From NCBI GenBank assembly GCA_946902985.2, contig OX336388.2, forward strand, positions 290,572,526 to 290,636,525: a stretch of 64,000 nt of DNA, read 5' to 3'. The notes under the pieces are model-generated. The model saw only the letters and a list, made by a program, of their open reading frames with translations. It did not search any database and was not told the DNA's origin. Shown here piece by piece: positions 20,835 to 32,228 of this stretch; within the stretch, counting starts at the first letter, position 1; each line of letters opens with the position of its first letter. Source of the DNA: Meconema thalassinum (taxonomy: Eukaryota; Arthropoda; Insecta; Orthoptera; Tettigoniidae). Position numbers and translations under genes: made by a program.

Positions 20835-21345
20835 AACAAGGATATACCAATTAAGGCTAAAGAAGTTATGTACAAAGCATATTATGTTCCTATAATGATA
20901 TATGCAGCAGAAACTTGGACAATGACTAAGAGGGATGAGAGCAGAGTACAGGCGACTGAGATGAGATTCCTGAGAAGTATGGTCCAGAAAACGAGGAGGG
21001 ACAGAGTGAGAAATGAAGATATACGGAAAGAACTGGGAGTACAGAAACTAAATGACAAACTGGAGCAAAACAAATTGAGATGGTTTGGACATGTCAAACG
21101 GATGAATGAAGTAAGGCTACCAAGACGAGCACTCGAACGACAGATGACAGGGAAGAGAGGACGAGGAAGACAAAGAATGCGTTGGATGGACTCGGTGGAG
21201 AATAGTATTAGAAAACGGAACCCGGATTGGAACACTGTGTCGGAAGAGGAATGGTGGATCGACAGAACAAAGTGGAGAGGAACCATATTTGACCCCACCC
21301 AGTGTCAGCTGGAAAAGGGGAAATGAAGATGATGATGATGATTAT
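20835..21345 (+). pseudogene. Non-LTR retrotransposon, C-terminal ORF2 fragment
   Basis: Encodes the region after the reverse transcriptase of an insect LINE: IYAAETWTMTKRDESR, RFLRSMVQKTRRDRVRN, LRWFGHVKRM and RWMDSVENS, ending at TGA near 21324 and followed by a (GAT)n tail (21326-21345). It is open for about 165 codons with no breaks. It interrupts the piggyBac remnant between the LTIIVTI and KKSKRE codons, with TATAGT on both sides as a possible target duplication. Confidence 0.85.
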
Positions 21346-21480
21346 AGTTACTATAATAGTCAGTTTGTCCTCTTTCAAAAGTGACTGAACAAGTGGTATC
21401 CATTGTCACATTGCGATAGGAACCTCTTATAGATGCCACCAAAGTCTTAACAAAGTAGTCAGAAAGTTAATCCCCTCCAC

Positions 21481-22349
21481 TCGGGGAAGGGTCACGTGGT
21501 AACTCACGTTGCTATTCTAGAGTAATTTCGATGAAGGAGCGCTACGTGTACCTTGAGCACTCGGTCTAGTCTGCTCACAGCAGCTGTTCATGGAGTACAG
21601 GAAGGCAGTTTTCAGATCATCTCTTATCTTGTTCTCTGTTCTCTAAACAGTGGAGTAAATTATCTGAATTTTCAAAGACGCATAGAAAATTGTCTCTAAG
21701 GTACATAAATGTACCGGATTTGTAATCAGAAATTCATTTAATTTCTCCTGTGGGATATCGCTATTGTTCTTTAATGCCTTCATCAGATCAAACCTGGAAT
21801 ATTCTTCAGTTATATGGAATCCATAGACAGTGAAGCATAAAACGCTTTTATAGAACATCCAAAAGACATTCTTAAGATATATATTACAAACGATTTGGCT
21901 ATTATTCCTCTTATGAATCGAACGCATTTATATTACAGTCGTTCGATGTCAGAAAACTATCTCACAGACAAAATTGTCAGGGTCGCTCTTCCTCAATAAA
22001 ATAGTAAACAATAAAATTGACGACGCTAAAATCTGAGAGAGAATTACGTTTTATGTTCGAGCCGTTAAACCTATCCTACTAGACTCCGAAACATTTGCTT
22101 TATTCCGAGAGTTGATATGGACTACCATAAAAACTCACCGATGAATAGAATATTATCTCAGTATAATAACGTTAATCATCCTGATTTCGATATTTTTAGA
22201 ATATCGACCGTGGAGAGAGACTAGACGCACTCAACCGCCTACAAGAGTAATTCACGTCCGACATGTTGGATTTTGAGCGCATGCGCGAAGCTATCCTTAC
22301 CTACTTGGTCAATGAGCTCTGATTGGCTGGAGAAACTGTCTCATATTAG
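21481..22349. other. No recognisable feature
   Basis: Unassigned sequence. A 94-codon minus ORF at 21643-21927 has no domain signal. Confidence 0.5.
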
Positions 22350-22350
22350 C

Positions 22351-22882
22351 GGCTTCGGTGGCGTGCACGGTAGCATGCTGAGCTTCTATGCCAAAGATAG
22401 CGGGTTCAAACCCGGCCGAAGCCTTTGGATTTTTTATGAGCGTTAAAAATCCTTCAGTATACCTTCCTTCGGAGGGGAAGTAAAGCTGGCTGTCCCATGT
22501 CATAGATTTATGGCATGTTAAAGAACCTTCCACTAATTACACCTGTGTGAAGCTAAATTGGATAGGTTAAGAATGTAAACAACGCTCTTAGGTTTCTACG
22601 TTCGTTGCCAAGAGCCGACTGTGGTGGCGGCTAGTAGCTAAGTTCTGAACTAGGCCTAGTACTCGTTGACGGTGGCGTTTGGCGGCAAAATTAGGAACTA
22701 TTTGAAAAATTCAAAGTTGCAGTCTGTACTTACATTAAAAAACAGATAGTCTAGCCTACACACACTTTTAGAGTCATCACAATTAACACCGGTTATCAGA
22801 CAGATTCTACACACACCCAAAGTACACGGGGCTACATGACCGCGTTGTCGCAGCCCCTAAACTGAGGAACCAACCAACCAAC
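22351..22882 (+). mobile_element. SINE family 1, full length
   Basis: Head GCGGCTTCGGTGGCGTGC, B-box-like GGTTCAAACCC at 22404-22414, the body phrase GGCGTTTGGCGGCAAAATTA, the shared tail, and a CCAACCAACCAACG end. Plus orientation. Confidence 0.87.
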
Positions 22883-23386
22883 GAAGTCAGATGTGAGGTA
22901 CTGTGGCTCGCATTCCATGTAAAAAGGAGATCCCGTTGTCGCGAGATTAACTTAAACGTGAAACTAAGAGATTCCTTTTTTCTCCCTCCCATTGCTCACG
23001 GAATTTATCATGACTTTTATTTATTTGTGTTGTTGTGAACATTGCAGAAAGCCCAACTTTATTCCAGATAGCATGTGTTTCATGTTTTAAAATAATAATC
23101 TATGTATAATGCAAGGTTGAGGGCGTGTTCTGCATATTCTCCACAGAATTATAATTCTCGACCTATACGTATCTAAGATGTCCAGTCTCTCATAGGAGGC
23201 CCATTGGACGTAGGTACCGGATTGACCAAAAGTAACCATGTCTAAAGACAAAACCCTGTTCTAGTTCCCAGTATCATTCAAGTAAGTGTAATAGCACAAA
23301 TCAAGAAATATATCCACCTACAATTTTTCGGTATAGTTTTAACCTGTAGTTTCCTCCATCACATTGGTATTTCATATAGCGTCCTA
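22883..23386. other. No recognisable feature
   Basis: A/T-rich DNA between two SINE copies. I see nothing in it. Confidence 0.5.
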
Positions 23387-23400
23387 CGACCTCACCTGTG

Positions 23401-23918
23401 CGTCTTCGGTGGGGTAGTTGGTAGCATGCTGAGCTTCTATGCCCAAGGCTGTGGGTTCAAACCCGGCCAAAGTCGTCGGATTTGTTAAGAGCGTTAAAAA
23501 TCCCTCAATATGCCTTCCTTCGGAGGGGAAGCAAAGCCGGCGGTCATGTCATAGATTTATGGCATGAAAAAGAACCTTCCACTTACAAACAACACTCGTG
23601 GAAGCTAAAATGTGTAAGTTAGTTTGATAACGCTCTATTAGTTCCAACGATCGCCTCCAGGTACTGACTGCGATGGCATTTAGTAGCCACGTCCAGAGCT
23701 AGGTGTCGTGGATGGTAGCACTTGGTAGCAAAAGTAGGCACTACTTGAAAAAATTAATCGTCTTCGGTTCTTCTACCTGAATCATAGATAACACACACTA
23801 ATACAGCCATCACAATTAACACCGATTATCAGACAGATTCTATACACACCCAAAGTACACAGGGCTGCATGACCACGTTGTTGCAGCTTCTAAACTAACG
23901 AACCAACCAACTAACCAA
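23401..23918 (+). mobile_element. SINE family 1, full length with target-site duplication
   Basis: Flanked by CGACCTCACCTGTG (23387-23400) and CGACCTCGCCTGTG (23919-23932), a 14-bp duplication with one mismatch, which fixes the element's ends. Internal features match the other copies: GGTTCAAACCC at 23456-23466, then body, shared tail and (AACC)n. Confidence 0.9.
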
Positions 23919-23932
23919 CGACCTCGCCTGTG

Positions 23933-25327
23933 TTTATAGAAAGTGGAACAAATATTAAAATCGGGAAGGTTACACCATTCATCTGATTGCGATGAAATTT
24001 GAGTGAATTGTCGTGTGAACTCCAGGGAAGGTTTCTGGGTAAAAATTATTTATGTAACACAAAAGGGTGAGAGACTTAATACAAAGCCTTAAATCCCACA
24101 GTAGTCCACTTGCACAATCTGCATACTTATGACACCGCAATGCCAGGGGTGAGAATGGCTGGCTGATTCATCGCGAGGCGACATGCTGTCCCACCACAGC
24201 CCTAAAATGAATAATAAAGCATCCTGTAAGATTGTCTATCAATAACTCCGTACCGGTTATCTTTTATTTTTATCAGCTGGCGTGGGTCAGTGGTAAAGTG
24301 CAGTTCTTAAAACTGAACTCAAGCTTGGCTGCCGGTTCGTATGCGGTCATGGCGTGCGAATCGGTCCAAGTCCCTTCTGCGTTCATATACCATCACCGAT
24401 TACGATGAAACTTGGGTGAGTTGTTGTGTGCACTCCAAGGAAGGTTTCTGGCTTAGTAAATCCATTTTACAATAGCTAGCGCACGAGAAGATTCAACAAA
24501 TGTGTGACGGAGGGCGAATCGTTTCAAGTCCCTTATGAGTCCTTATACCGTTCATCCGATTGCAATTAAACTTTAGTGGATTGTTGTGCAGACTGCAGGA
24601 AAGGTATTTACAATAGGTGGCGCATGACTAGAAGTTTTCTGAATTAGAAAGTCCATTCTACAATAAATGACGTGTGAGTCGTTTCAACAAATGAACTTCG
24701 GTGAACATTTGTGCACGCTCCAATGTATTTGGTCTGTTACTACGCAAGGACCGGGAACCCCCACGTCTGTCATCATAGGCTATATCGTCATCCACATTCC
24801 TCTCAGATTCACGGAGCTGGGTCCCGAACAGTACGCTAACAGCTCATTCTCTAGGTGCAACGAGCAAATAAGGTTGAGACTAGAATGATATCCAAGGAGG
24901 AGATCTGAATTACCTTTATCAGTTTTAAAATTTCTTGTGTGACACGCTGGGTTGTGCACCATTGACGGCAACCCAACCATTGAGTACATTGGTTATAGTC
25001 AAATATTTATCATCTTGATAACCGCAGTCATTTTAATTACCGGTATATCTCTTTGGCATTTGTTGATATTATTCTGTACACGTTTTGAGGTTAACTCCTG
25101 AAATATCTCGTAAACGTATGTATATTTGCGAAATATTTCAATCTTAATTGGATCAATAAACCTGGGCTTTCTGAATTAGCAGTGTTTTATGGTCTCTTTA
25201 TCAAAATGGATAACAATGGACTAACCTAGCACTACCTCTATAAACACACCGATTGTGACGTAACGACGCGACGTTTAATAAATTGTTGGAATAAAGTGAT
25301 GTTCGTGAAAAAGTGAAAAGTGAAAAA
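23933..25327. repeat. Diverged repeated phrases and a tRNA-like fragment
   Basis: The phrase ATCCGATTGCGATGAAACTT..GTGAATTGTTGTGTG..CTCCA.GGAAGGT recurs at about 23970, 24402 and 24556. A tRNA-like stretch (GTGGGTCAGTGGTAAAGTGC...GGTTCG) at 24283-24345 sits between units and looks like a SINE head fragment. 24640-25327 shows no recognisable gene. Confidence 0.55.
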
Positions 25328-26192
25328 GGGCTCGTATTTTTAGGTAAATAAATATCTTTTATGTAAATACGTATTTTAAGCATTTTCTCTATAAATACAT
25401 AAATTCCTCCTATTCACTTATTAGCACATAAAAAGACATAATATTTACATTTAAAAGAAATCAGCATACTAGATCTTTCAGTTTATTGCATTTTTGTGCT
25501 GTTTTACTTCAACGGGGACGAACCTGTGAGCTATCTAATCTTAATGCAGAGCTTATGTCATCTTGCAACTGTGTTATTCTTAACTTGTCGCCCCGTGCCA
25601 CTCACTGTGGAAGCCAGGGATTTCCTTATCGATAGCCATATTCCCCCACGTGCTAGACCACCTCCCCCCTCCTAGCTATCTGGAACCAGTGTCACTCTCA
25701 TGCAGTTCATTTCTGGCACTGTGAAGTGTAACGCAGTTCTACGATGCCTAAAGTAAAAACAACTACAAGTTATCGTCTGCAGCAGTATGTTGCAGAATTT
25801 AAATATTATTTTACATCTGATGGGACCGTTCTGTTCTGCCAACCATGTGGGAAAGCAATCATGGCTGAACAGCGATCCCAAGTTACACAACACCTCGAGG
25901 GCAAGGCACATATTGCCCGCAGTTTCGCGCCTTCAGAAGAAGTGTTTCGCGATAATCGTCGGTCATTTGTGATGGACAACCTGAAGATGTATCTCGTTGT
26001 GTATTGTAATGCTTCAGCAGTCAGTGAGACATAGCATAAATTGCATTCGAGAGTAGTGCAAATTGCTTATATTCACATTAATAAACTAAATTATAATGAA
26101 ATATTTTTACTTTTTTATCACATATATCAGGTATTTTTAATACATAAAAAATAAATATTTTCCCGATTTTTAGCACCTAAAAATCCGAGCCC
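25328..26192 (+). mobile_element. Short DNA element with BED-type finger ORF
   Basis: GGGCTCGTATTTTTAGGT at 25328 is inverted at 26192-26175 (one mismatch) and brackets a single short gene. Length is 865 bp. I could not find a convincing target duplication, so the superfamily is inferred (hAT-like) from the finger protein within. Confidence 0.55.
25744..26034 (+). CDS. BED/CGGBP1-like zinc-finger protein, 96 aa
   Basis: ATG at 25744 starts a protein with one zinc finger: VLFCQPCGKAI (CxxC), then QVTQHLEGKAHI (H-x5-H) at residues about 34-60. This spacing and the preceding YFTSDGTVLFC strand resemble the N-terminal DNA-binding domain of hAT transposases and of CGGBP1, a domesticated derivative. 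The C-terminal 30 residues show no domain, and the catalytic RNase H-like core is absent. It could be the first exon of a larger gene or a stand-alone DNA-binding remnant. Confidence 0.68.
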   Translation: MPKVKTTTSYRLQQYVAEFKYYFTSDGTVLFCQPCGKAIMAEQRSQVTQHLEGKAHIARSFAPSEEVFRDNRRSFVMDNLKMYLVVYCNASAVSET

Positions 26193-26807
26193 GAATAATG
26201 ATATCTTTTTATCTCTCTTCTGTTGCTGCGCTTGAGTGTCGCTACTGTCGTTTTTGGATATCACGGGTGAACTTCTGGATGGATTTTGATGCGGTTTTCA
26301 CCATTCTGTAAAGGATATCTCGAGGAAGATTTGTGTAGAAAATAATTTATTTATGATCAAAGGAAGTCGAACAGTAACGATTTCAGTGAAAAGGTCGAAA
26401 AAACACCTGGCGTCCGTGCGGTTTTAAGCCTATGCTGGGCAAACCGTTAAAAATATCAATATCAAGAATTGTTCAGCATGAAAAGTTCTACAAAAAAGTC
26501 CGGGAGAGCATATCTCTATCGTCAATACATCGCCCACTATAAGTGTTTTTACGTTTCCATTTCTTCCAAAAATCTCCATTCAAATAACTTACTGAGACGA
26601 CAGTTCACGAACTGGCTAGGGGTGAGTCTATGACCCCAGTTACAGCCTAGCTATCGGACGAGCCTATTACCCCAGATACAACCAGCAGCAAACTGTCAAG
26701 TCGTGTTGAGTTAAAACTTCAGAGAAGCGTGGTTGTATTTGGAGTTTCCCTGGAAGTTCAACTCGGCTTTTCTTCATTTCACCTGTGAACTTTCCGTTCC
26801 GCAAAGT
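26193..26807. other. No recognisable feature
   Basis: No ORF or repeat signal that I can support. Confidence 0.5.
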
Positions 26808-28252
26808 ATAAATAAAACAAGTAGTTCCGTGAAGAACTATACAGCCTATTTTCACATATCCTACTTATGTTAATTGCCTCTATGAACATACAAAATTTCA
26901 GTTTGATGGCTGTAATAGATTCGTAGATATTGAGAACTGACTAAATATTTCGGATGGTCGCCATCTTGGATTTTATATATGTAGGTCCTAGAGTTATGCA
27001 CTGTTACATGAAGATTATTGAGTACGTGTAGCATTCAAACTTCAATCGCATAATTAGGACACAAGAAGTAACAAGGGGATTTTAAAATTTCGCACAGCTG
27101 CCATCTCGTGGTAATGGAAACAATTGAAATAAATTAGATGCCAGTGGATTAACATTCGTATAAGGAATTACTGTACCAAGTTTCACTGCACTCGGATGGT
27201 TAAATTGCGAGAAACGTCCATGTGAATATTTATACTTCGCGTCGCCACCATGTTAGATTTGTGATCACCAGAATATTGAAAGTCCTACAGGTGAATTTAA
27301 GTTCATAGCCGCTATAAACATAAAAAAAATCAGTTTGATTGCTATAATAGATTCGTAGATATTCCGAGCCGTCTAAATATTTCGGATGGTCCCCATGTTG
27401 GATTGTTAAATTTATAGGCCGTAGAGTCATGTACCATTAAAGGAAAATTATTGCGTAGGTTCGTTATTCAAACTTTCACTTCGATCGCATGATTACGGCA
27501 CAAGAAATAAAAACTTAATTTTAAAATTCGCACAGCCGCCATCTTGAGGTTATGTAAACAATTGAACTAAATTAGATACCAGTGAATTACAATGCGTACA
27601 AACATTTTCTGTACCAGATTCCATTGCGTTAGGAACATTAAATCGCGAGAAAGGTCTATTTAAAATTTTCAAATTCGCTTGGCTGCCATGTTCGTTTTGT
27701 AGTTAACCGGATTTTGAAAGTCGTATAGATGATCTTCCAGTAGTGCCCTTTATCTCCGTACAAAATTTCAGGGTGATACCGGTAATAGGTTCAGAGATAT
27801 AGAATGCCGGTGAAATATTTCGCACATCCGTCATCTTGTGGAGAAATTGAACGAAGTTATATGTCGGTGCATTACAATGTGTATAAACATATACTGTGCC
27901 AAGTTTTATTGCGTTTGGTTGGTTAAATCGCGAGAAACGTCTATTTAAAAGTCGCAAATTCGCGAGGCAGCCATGTTGGTTTTGTAGTTACCAGTTTTTC
28001 AAAAGTCACATAGGTGAACTTCTGGTAGTTCCCTTTACCACCGTAATAAATTCCAGAGTGATATCGGTAATAGTTTTGGAGATATAAAATGGTGGTGAAA
28101 TATTTCGCACAGCCGCCATGTTGGATTGGTGAGACGTAACAAAATTTGAAGGGCACGGTCGAGGTCACCCGGAATTGTGCTATGAACTTACCGAGTTTCA
28201 TTGAAATCGCTCCAGCCGTTTAAAAGTTATTAGGGGGGACCTACACACACCT

Positions 28253-28284
<32 letters not shown>

Positions 28285-28340
28285 CACACGGACAAAAGGT
28301 GATCTCATAAGCCTATTTTTTCAAAATTGAAAATAGGCTA
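26808..28340 (+). repeat. Interspersed repeat, copy 2 (longer)
   Basis: Same family as 9344-10380: begins ACAAGTAGTTCCGTGA and ends with (CA)n at 28248-28289 and TGATCTCATAAGCCTATTTT. It has extra internal units (27300-27600 and 28170-28240) missing from copy 1. A short hairpin (AGCCTATTTT...AAAATAGGCT) closes it at 28310-28340. Non-coding. Confidence 0.82.
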
Positions 28341-28708
28341 AATCTACGAAGTTGAAATTTCGCAAGGGCTACAGTTTAAACAAATCAGTCCGAGAATACG
28401 TTGTCACGCTCAAATATCGTCGCGCATTGTAGTTGCACACACCCAATAATCTTTTTAATAGGAAGGAATAAGAGAAGTCGTGCCTTGACCGCTGGATAAG
28501 TGTCCCACGACCCCTCAGGCATCACTGCCCTTTACAGGCACGTCACAATGGGAGACAGACAAATTCCAGCCTCATTAAACACGGTTCCACCTCACAACGT
28601 CACCCTTGTCAAAGAGCACCATTAGTTAGCTCAGCCATTTGAAGTCGGACGTGAGTGCCAACACGGGCAGATCCCTCCGGTGTGGTGGGTTGTAAAGGGG
28701 ACACATCG
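28341..28708. other. No recognisable feature
   Basis: Unassigned sequence up to the next SINE. Confidence 0.5.
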
Positions 28709-29106
28709 TTGGTTGGTTGGTTCCTCAGTTTAGGGGCTGCGACGACGCGGTCATGTAGCCCCGTGTATTTGGGTGTGTGTAGAATCTGTCTGATAACTGG
28801 TGTTAATTGTGATGGCTGTATTAGTGTTTGTTATCTGTTTTAATTCAAGTAAGGACTGCAGACGGTAATTTCAAGTAGTTCCCACTTTTGCTACCAAATG
28901 CTACCGTCCACGATACCTAGCTTGTGGACTTGACTTCACACAAGTGTAGTTAGTGGAAGGTTATTTTTATGCCATAAATCTATAACATGGATACGCCGGC
29001 TCTACTTTCCCTCCCAAATAAGGCATACAGAGGGATTTTAACGCTCTTAAAAATCCGACGACTTTGGCCGGGTTTGAACCCGCGACCTTGGGCATAGAAG
29101 CTCAAC
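28709..29106 (-). mobile_element. SINE family 1, minus orientation, truncated head
   Basis: Starts with GGTTGGTTGGTTCCTC (the reversed AACC tail) and ends inside the tRNA-like head (GGGTTTGAACCC at 29071-29082, then CATAGAAGCTCAA). The first ~25 bp of the head are missing. A second tRNA-like fragment with GTTCAAACCCGAC lies at 29330-29415. Confidence 0.83.
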
Positions 29107-29564
29107 TTACTACTGTCATCGCGGCAGGAGATGGCAGTTGAACACGCATTGACGGGGTGCGGGGGGTCTTGCAGTACGCATGCGTGGCCCGCATATTCCT
29201 AAGTTAAATATATCGGCTTGCCGCATGCCAATGGTTGTCATTGCAGCAGGCGAACCTCAGCCACTGAAATAAAGAATGTGCTGAGTGAGTGAAGCAAGTA
29301 GTGACCAACTGAATGTTTTTGGAATGCGCGATACGCAGTGAGCGGGAAGACCCCTGCAGTTCAAACCCGACTGCCAACTCCTGACGCGATATCAGTACCA
29401 ACCACGCCACCGAAGAGGATACATACTGCTACTTTATTTCTCAAGTTAACTTTTCTGAACTACATACATCTTGAGGTAGAACCTGAGCCCAAATTACACT
29501 GTCTGTCCAATCTGAAGACAAGCTAGGCGACATGCTGTCTCTATAAAGTCAGCAAATGTGAAAG
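29107..29564. other. Mostly unassigned; tRNA-like fragment
   Basis: Apart from the tRNA-like 29330-29415 stretch, I see nothing. The last seven bases (GTGAAAG, 29558-29564) are the putative target duplication of the next element. Confidence 0.5.
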
Positions 29565-29587
29565 CATAGCGTATAGAAGAGAAAGTG
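29558..29587. repeat. Left terminal inverted repeat plus target duplication
   Basis: GTGAAAG followed by the 23-bp inverted repeat. Pairs with 36842-36871. Confidence 0.8.
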
Positions 29588-29939
29588 ACGTGACTTGTGG
29601 AGTTTGTATGGTCCAGCCGCTAGGCGGCTCTAGCGTCGGCTAGCGCTGAGTGCGGACGGTATCAATAACCTACCAGCAGTTGAATATGGTTGAATGTTAC
29701 GTTTCAGTTATCAGCTTCCACTACGATGTATCAGACAAGATGACCCATCTATCAAATTCCCCACACTGAGTACATAAAACGCTGACGTCCGTTGAGTTAA
29801 TTACGAAACATTATATTACGTCATACAGTAGGTTCATAGGCTATAATATGGAAATAAAACATCCTGGCGGGGATGAAAATGTAACTGAATATGTAAAAAT
29901 CATAACCTACAGACCATTCACAACTGAAAAAATACAGTA

Positions 29940-30116
29940 CATACAATACAATACAATACAATATAATATAATATAATATAATATAATATAATATAATATA
30001 ATATAATATAATATAATATAATATAATATAATATAATATAATACAATATAATATAGTATAATATAATATAATATAATATAATATAATATAATATAATATG
30101 ATATAATATAATATAA
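29940..30116. repeat. (TATAA)n microsatellite
   Basis: About 35 pentamer units with an (ATACA)n start. The long ORFs across it are repeat artefacts. Confidence 0.96.
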
Positions 30117-30140
30117 ACTCACCCATGTAACTTGTAGCTG

Positions 30141-30887
30141 TCAGTTGTTCGAAACTTTCCAAAGCTTACGGGATGATTTTGCAGACTTAGCAAATGACTG
30201 TTCTTTCCTACGAAAGATAAAGCGGCACTTCATGAAATGAAAAACTAGTTTTCCAATAAGGTCCAGTTTATGTTCCATAATATATCCTAAATCACAGGGC
30301 CCTAAAACAATCTCATCAATGCTGTCCAAACACTCATAAAATATATCACCCCACAAATTTGAGAGGGTAGAGTAATAGATTTTAATTACTACGGACAGGT
30401 TTATGCCATGGACACGTCCCCCGAGTTCGCAGTTCTTTTCAACGACTACTTCGACCTGTAAAAGAATGTTGAAGACACTGTCGGATGGGTGGGTTAGGTA
30501 AGTAACGGTATTTATTGAGCCAAAGTCCTTTATATCAGTGAAAGTTGCAACTGTTGTGTCTGACGGCCTTTCACTTTGAACGGTTGTTGCACACTTCACA
30601 CAGCTGATTCCTGTTTTTAGTTGCTTGACAATGCACGCTGCTATAGTCTGGGACAGCTTAAATGAGTTACTAGATCAAGACAGGGTAGGCAACATTAACA
30701 GCCGTCCCCTATGCCTACGTAAATGTTGGTTTATGGTTGCATTTCTTGAAGGTAAGTTGTTTTCAGGTGCGAGCACATTGTCGCCAACCCTGCTTAAAAT
30801 CCCGCGATCTGCAAAGACCATAATACCAGTAAAATTCCGTACCACACAGTTGCCGATATGTTTCTGGCAATAACTCCCAGAATGCAT
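30141..30887 (-). pseudogene. P/THAP9-like transposase, C-terminal part
   Basis: Minus-strand frame from 30887 to stop 30141 with one in-frame TGA at 30674-30672. After the TGA it reads QTIAACIVKQLKTGISCVKC, then TFTDIKDFGSIN and the end FRRKEQSFAKSAKSSRKLWK. This matches the layout of the P-element/THAP9 C-terminus: a hydrophobic helix and Cys pair, the KD.G block, and a basic tail. The first 70 residues (30887-30675) are not recognisable to me and may be intron. It belongs with the piece at 35823-36690. Confidence 0.68.
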
Positions 30888-31892
30888 TTTTCACAAAGTC
30901 AGCCAACGTTATAATTACGACTGTAACTAATGACTTATTATTTAAATAATTTCACAGTTTTCTTTGGAAATTCAAGTCTAATGAAGTTGTAACAAGTTGT
31001 ACAAGGTAAGTACTAGTAATATACATCGATTAAAACAGTTTATACAGTTATTATAGACTCTTGATATGTGTGTGTCAAATCCACTTGTCTGAGATGTTTC
31101 GAAGCTTTTATTTAATTAATTTTTGGATAAATTCTTATTTAGATTTCATCATGACGCCTAAAAAATACGAGAACAAGATTGGAGATGGATTGGAGTAACT
31201 CTACAAAGATCACTACAATTTAAGTAAGTAGGCCTAGCCTAGACCTACACAATTTAAAGTACAGAGTTATTTAATCGTTGTTTTATTTATTTTTATATTC
31301 AGTCAGAGCACAAATAACGTAATAAAAAACCTTAATGGTCTGTGGAAATTTTGAAATAGTCTTCCGACTGCATTTTCCGTATAGGCCTAATTCAAACATA
31401 ACCTAAAATATAGCCTATGTAAGTTCTCTCTCGGGAATGTATTCTTAGGTCCTATTCGCCTTCTAATATAGTAATGTATATTATTATCGACTTCCAAATG
31501 CCGTCAGCCTTAATATTATAATACATTGCAAATGTAACTCTTTAAGCTTGGAAGTAGGCCTAGTCTATGATTCGCACTCGGTTGGTGGTAGTGAATGTAT
31601 TGGTGATTATTTATGAAGCTTATAACTTATGTACTTGGCTACTGACCTATAGCCTACTTAGTAGTAGGCAGATAAATTATTTATATTAGGCTTATTTTTA
31701 TTTGTTTCAGTCATGGTTGCGACAGAGTAGTGTGATGCCCTTCAACGAACTTCAAGGGTTGTGCAACATGAATCAGTCATCATTCTGAAGAGCCATATAC
31801 TCACATGTGCATGGTATATGTACTGCGCTAGAGTCACATATGCAAATTTTCAGAGAATACCAACAATATCTCATAGCTCTCTTTTAGTATGG
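30888..31892. other. No recognisable gene
   Basis: A/T-rich DNA with repeated AGGCCTA words. A short ATG frame at 31151 ends after 15 codons. Confidence 0.5.
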
Positions 31893-32228
31893 CTAGCCCA
31901 GATTCCAATCCATCAGCTTTCGTGCATTCCAATAGAGTTGTGTGAGGTTTCCTGAAGTTCTAGCAGTCACATCAAGTTTGTTGCAATGTGGCAGGTGCCC
32001 CTTATCCATTTTACTTCCAGGTTCGTGACAAAGTGTGCATTTTTCAGATCTCAGGATGTCCCAAATAGGATCACGACTTATATAGATGGAATTCCAGCTG
32101 AGTCTGCCATTTTCGCTGTTAATTATGCACAAGTACAGTATTGCCAATCCCGCACTTACTTTGTATAAGCGCGGTACCATGAAACAAAATAGCGCCAAGT
32201 TTGAACCAGTTCGCAATGGATTGTGCAA
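31893..32228 (-). pseudogene. Possible C-terminal zinc region of a non-LTR element
   Basis: A 111-codon frame with CTLCHEPGSKMDKGHLPHC (C-x2-C-x10-H-x3-C) followed by NLTQLYWNARKLM. The spacing is like the CCHC-type end of some insect LINE proteins. No reverse transcriptase is nearby, so this is tentative. Confidence 0.35.

Larger units (their letters stand above)
18609..21480 (-). pseudogene. piggyBac-type transposase remnant split by three insertions
   Basis: piggyBac transposases are DDE enzymes with a C-terminal cysteine-rich domain. On the minus strand the pieces read in order. 21480-21345 gives NVTMD and LLKEDKL. 20835-20757 gives KSKREFPS. 20027-19557 gives VVSYKPNAQKLVTLVSSAHN, ESTEKP and WPLCFFFNMASVNANVIYVHN. 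18689-18609 gives the zinc-binding end (CLECQKPTC) and the stop. The CAYCCYTKKRH half of the cysteine domain lies on the other side of the hAT-like insertion. Frameshifts occur, for example after NVTMD. The N-terminal half is missing, and I found no TTAA-bounded ends. Confidence 0.82.

Noticed and set aside
29821..30162. Tyr/Ile/Leu ORFs
   Set aside because: Translation of the (TATAA)n microsatellite.
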